Shown piece by piece: positions 14,445 through 14,892 of a stretch of 14,892 bases of DNA (position 1 is the first letter of the stretch; every line of letters begins with the position of its first letter). The translations under genes and the position numbers were made by a program. The DNA comes from Bacteroidota bacterium (GTDB taxonomy: Bacteria; Bacteroidota; Bacteroidia; Flavobacteriales_D; Crocinitomicaceae), in contig JAHKAT010000196.1 of assembly GCA_018825925.1 (NCBI GenBank), positions 1-14,892 on the forward strand, read 5' to 3'. The notes beneath the pieces were generated by a model. That model worked only from the letters and a program-made list of their open reading frames with translations. It had not been told where the DNA came from and ran no database searches.

Positions 14445-14892
14445 TTAATTTTTGTTTCGAGGATGAAAACTCAATATGGCATCCCTCAAAAATGTTTGGT
14501 CCAAATGGGTGTAAATTTCAGTTGTAGTAATGGATTCATGTCCTAACATCTCTTGGATGGCACGCAGATTTGCACCGCCTTCAAGCAGGTGAGTGGCAAA
14601 TGAATGGCGGAAAGTGTGTGGTGAAATATTCTTTTTAAGTCCAATTCCAAGAGCGCAGTTTTTAATGATGGTAAAAATCATTTCACGAGTTAAAGGAGCG
14701 CCTCTGCGATTTAAAAAAATAACATTTTCGGCACCTTTAACAATGTTTAAAGAGTTGCGCATACTTTCTTCGTAAAATTTAATTTCATCCGTTACCCCTG
14801 TATTTATAGGTACCAAGCGCTGTTTATTACCTTTTCCAATGACACGTACAAAACCTTCGTCCAAGTACAAATCAGAATATTTTAAGTTGACC
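14445..14892 (-). CDS. xerD: XerD-type tyrosine recombinase (5' part outside window)
   Basis: Only the C-terminal 148 residues are visible; the true start lies beyond the right edge. The frame stays open to the edge, where the visible N-terminus V-N-L-K-Y-S-D is typical of the catalytic domain. Catalytic landmarks are the beta-hairpin Lys in V-I-G-K-G-N-K-Q-R, the H-T-F-R-H box (His and second Arg), the L-G-H-E-S His, and the I-Y-T-H nucleophilic tyrosine. The first catalytic Arg should be just upstream, outside the window. XerC/XerD cut and rejoin DNA at dif to resolve chromosome dimers during division. The L-L-E-G-G-A-N-L-R-A-I-Q-E-M-L-G-H-E-S pattern and the L-D-Q-T-F-L-R-D tail fit housekeeping XerD rather than a phage or transposon integrase, and no integration features flank it. 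XerC cannot be fully excluded from half a protein. Confidence 0.88.
   Translation of the reverse strand, partial: VNLKYSDLYLDEGFVRVIGKGNKQRLVPINTGVTDEIKFYEESMRNSLNIVKGAENVIFLNRRGAPLTREMIFTIIKNCALGIGLKKNISPHTFRHSFATHLLEGGANLRAIQEMLGHESITTTEIYTHLDQTFLRDAILSFHPRNKN

Noticed and set aside
14445..14892. Mobile-element integrase
   Set aside because: The visible half has housekeeping XerD motifs, and there is no tRNA, attachment repeat, transposase or phage gene nearby.

Overview
The window looks like a chromosomal segment from a member of the Bacteroidota, probably the Flavobacteriales. Four things point that way. The DNA is AT-rich. One gene encodes a secreted protein with a type IX secretion (T9SS) C-terminal sorting domain. 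Two upstream regions carry TAnnTTTG-type -7 boxes. No convincing Shine-Dalgarno sequences were noted. No mobile element, CRISPR array, tRNA or rRNA was recognised, and genes are packed with short gaps and several overlaps. All genes lie on the minus strand except a two-gene plus-strand block near the middle.

Region by region: (1) 1-2874, minus, open at the window's left edge. This is a large multidomain signalling protein with an N-terminal serine/threonine-kinase fold, then a STAND/AAA-type ATPase, then the start of a helical repeat region. The kinase domain lacks the catalytic residues, so it is probably a pseudokinase. (2) 2981-6107, minus: a two-gene overlapping unit of an FAD/NAD(P) pyridine nucleotide-disulfide oxidoreductase and a polytopic membrane iron-sulfur protein of the NosR/NapH/CcoG type. 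It looks like an electron-transfer module of unknown purpose. (3) 6165-7166, minus: accA with its own promoter candidate and a strong intrinsic terminator that contains its stop codon. (4) 7191-8817, plus: ispE (MEP isoprenoid pathway) followed by a family 2 glycosyltransferase. (5) 8810-14345, minus: a likely four-gene operon of an LtaS-like phosphoglycerol/phosphoethanolamine transferase, a diacylglycerol-kinase-family lipid kinase, a DinB/DUF1569-like protein, and an FG-GAP repeat T9SS cargo protein. (6) 14445-14892, minus: the C-terminal half of a XerD-type tyrosine recombinase, cut by the right edge.

The most interesting items are the pseudokinase-STAND ATPase fusion, the FAD/iron-sulfur membrane pair, and the coupling of an LtaS-like enzyme to a lipid kinase. 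That last pairing suggests diacylglycerol is released outside the inner membrane and recycled. The remaining genes are ordinary housekeeping or common Bacteroidota accessory genes.
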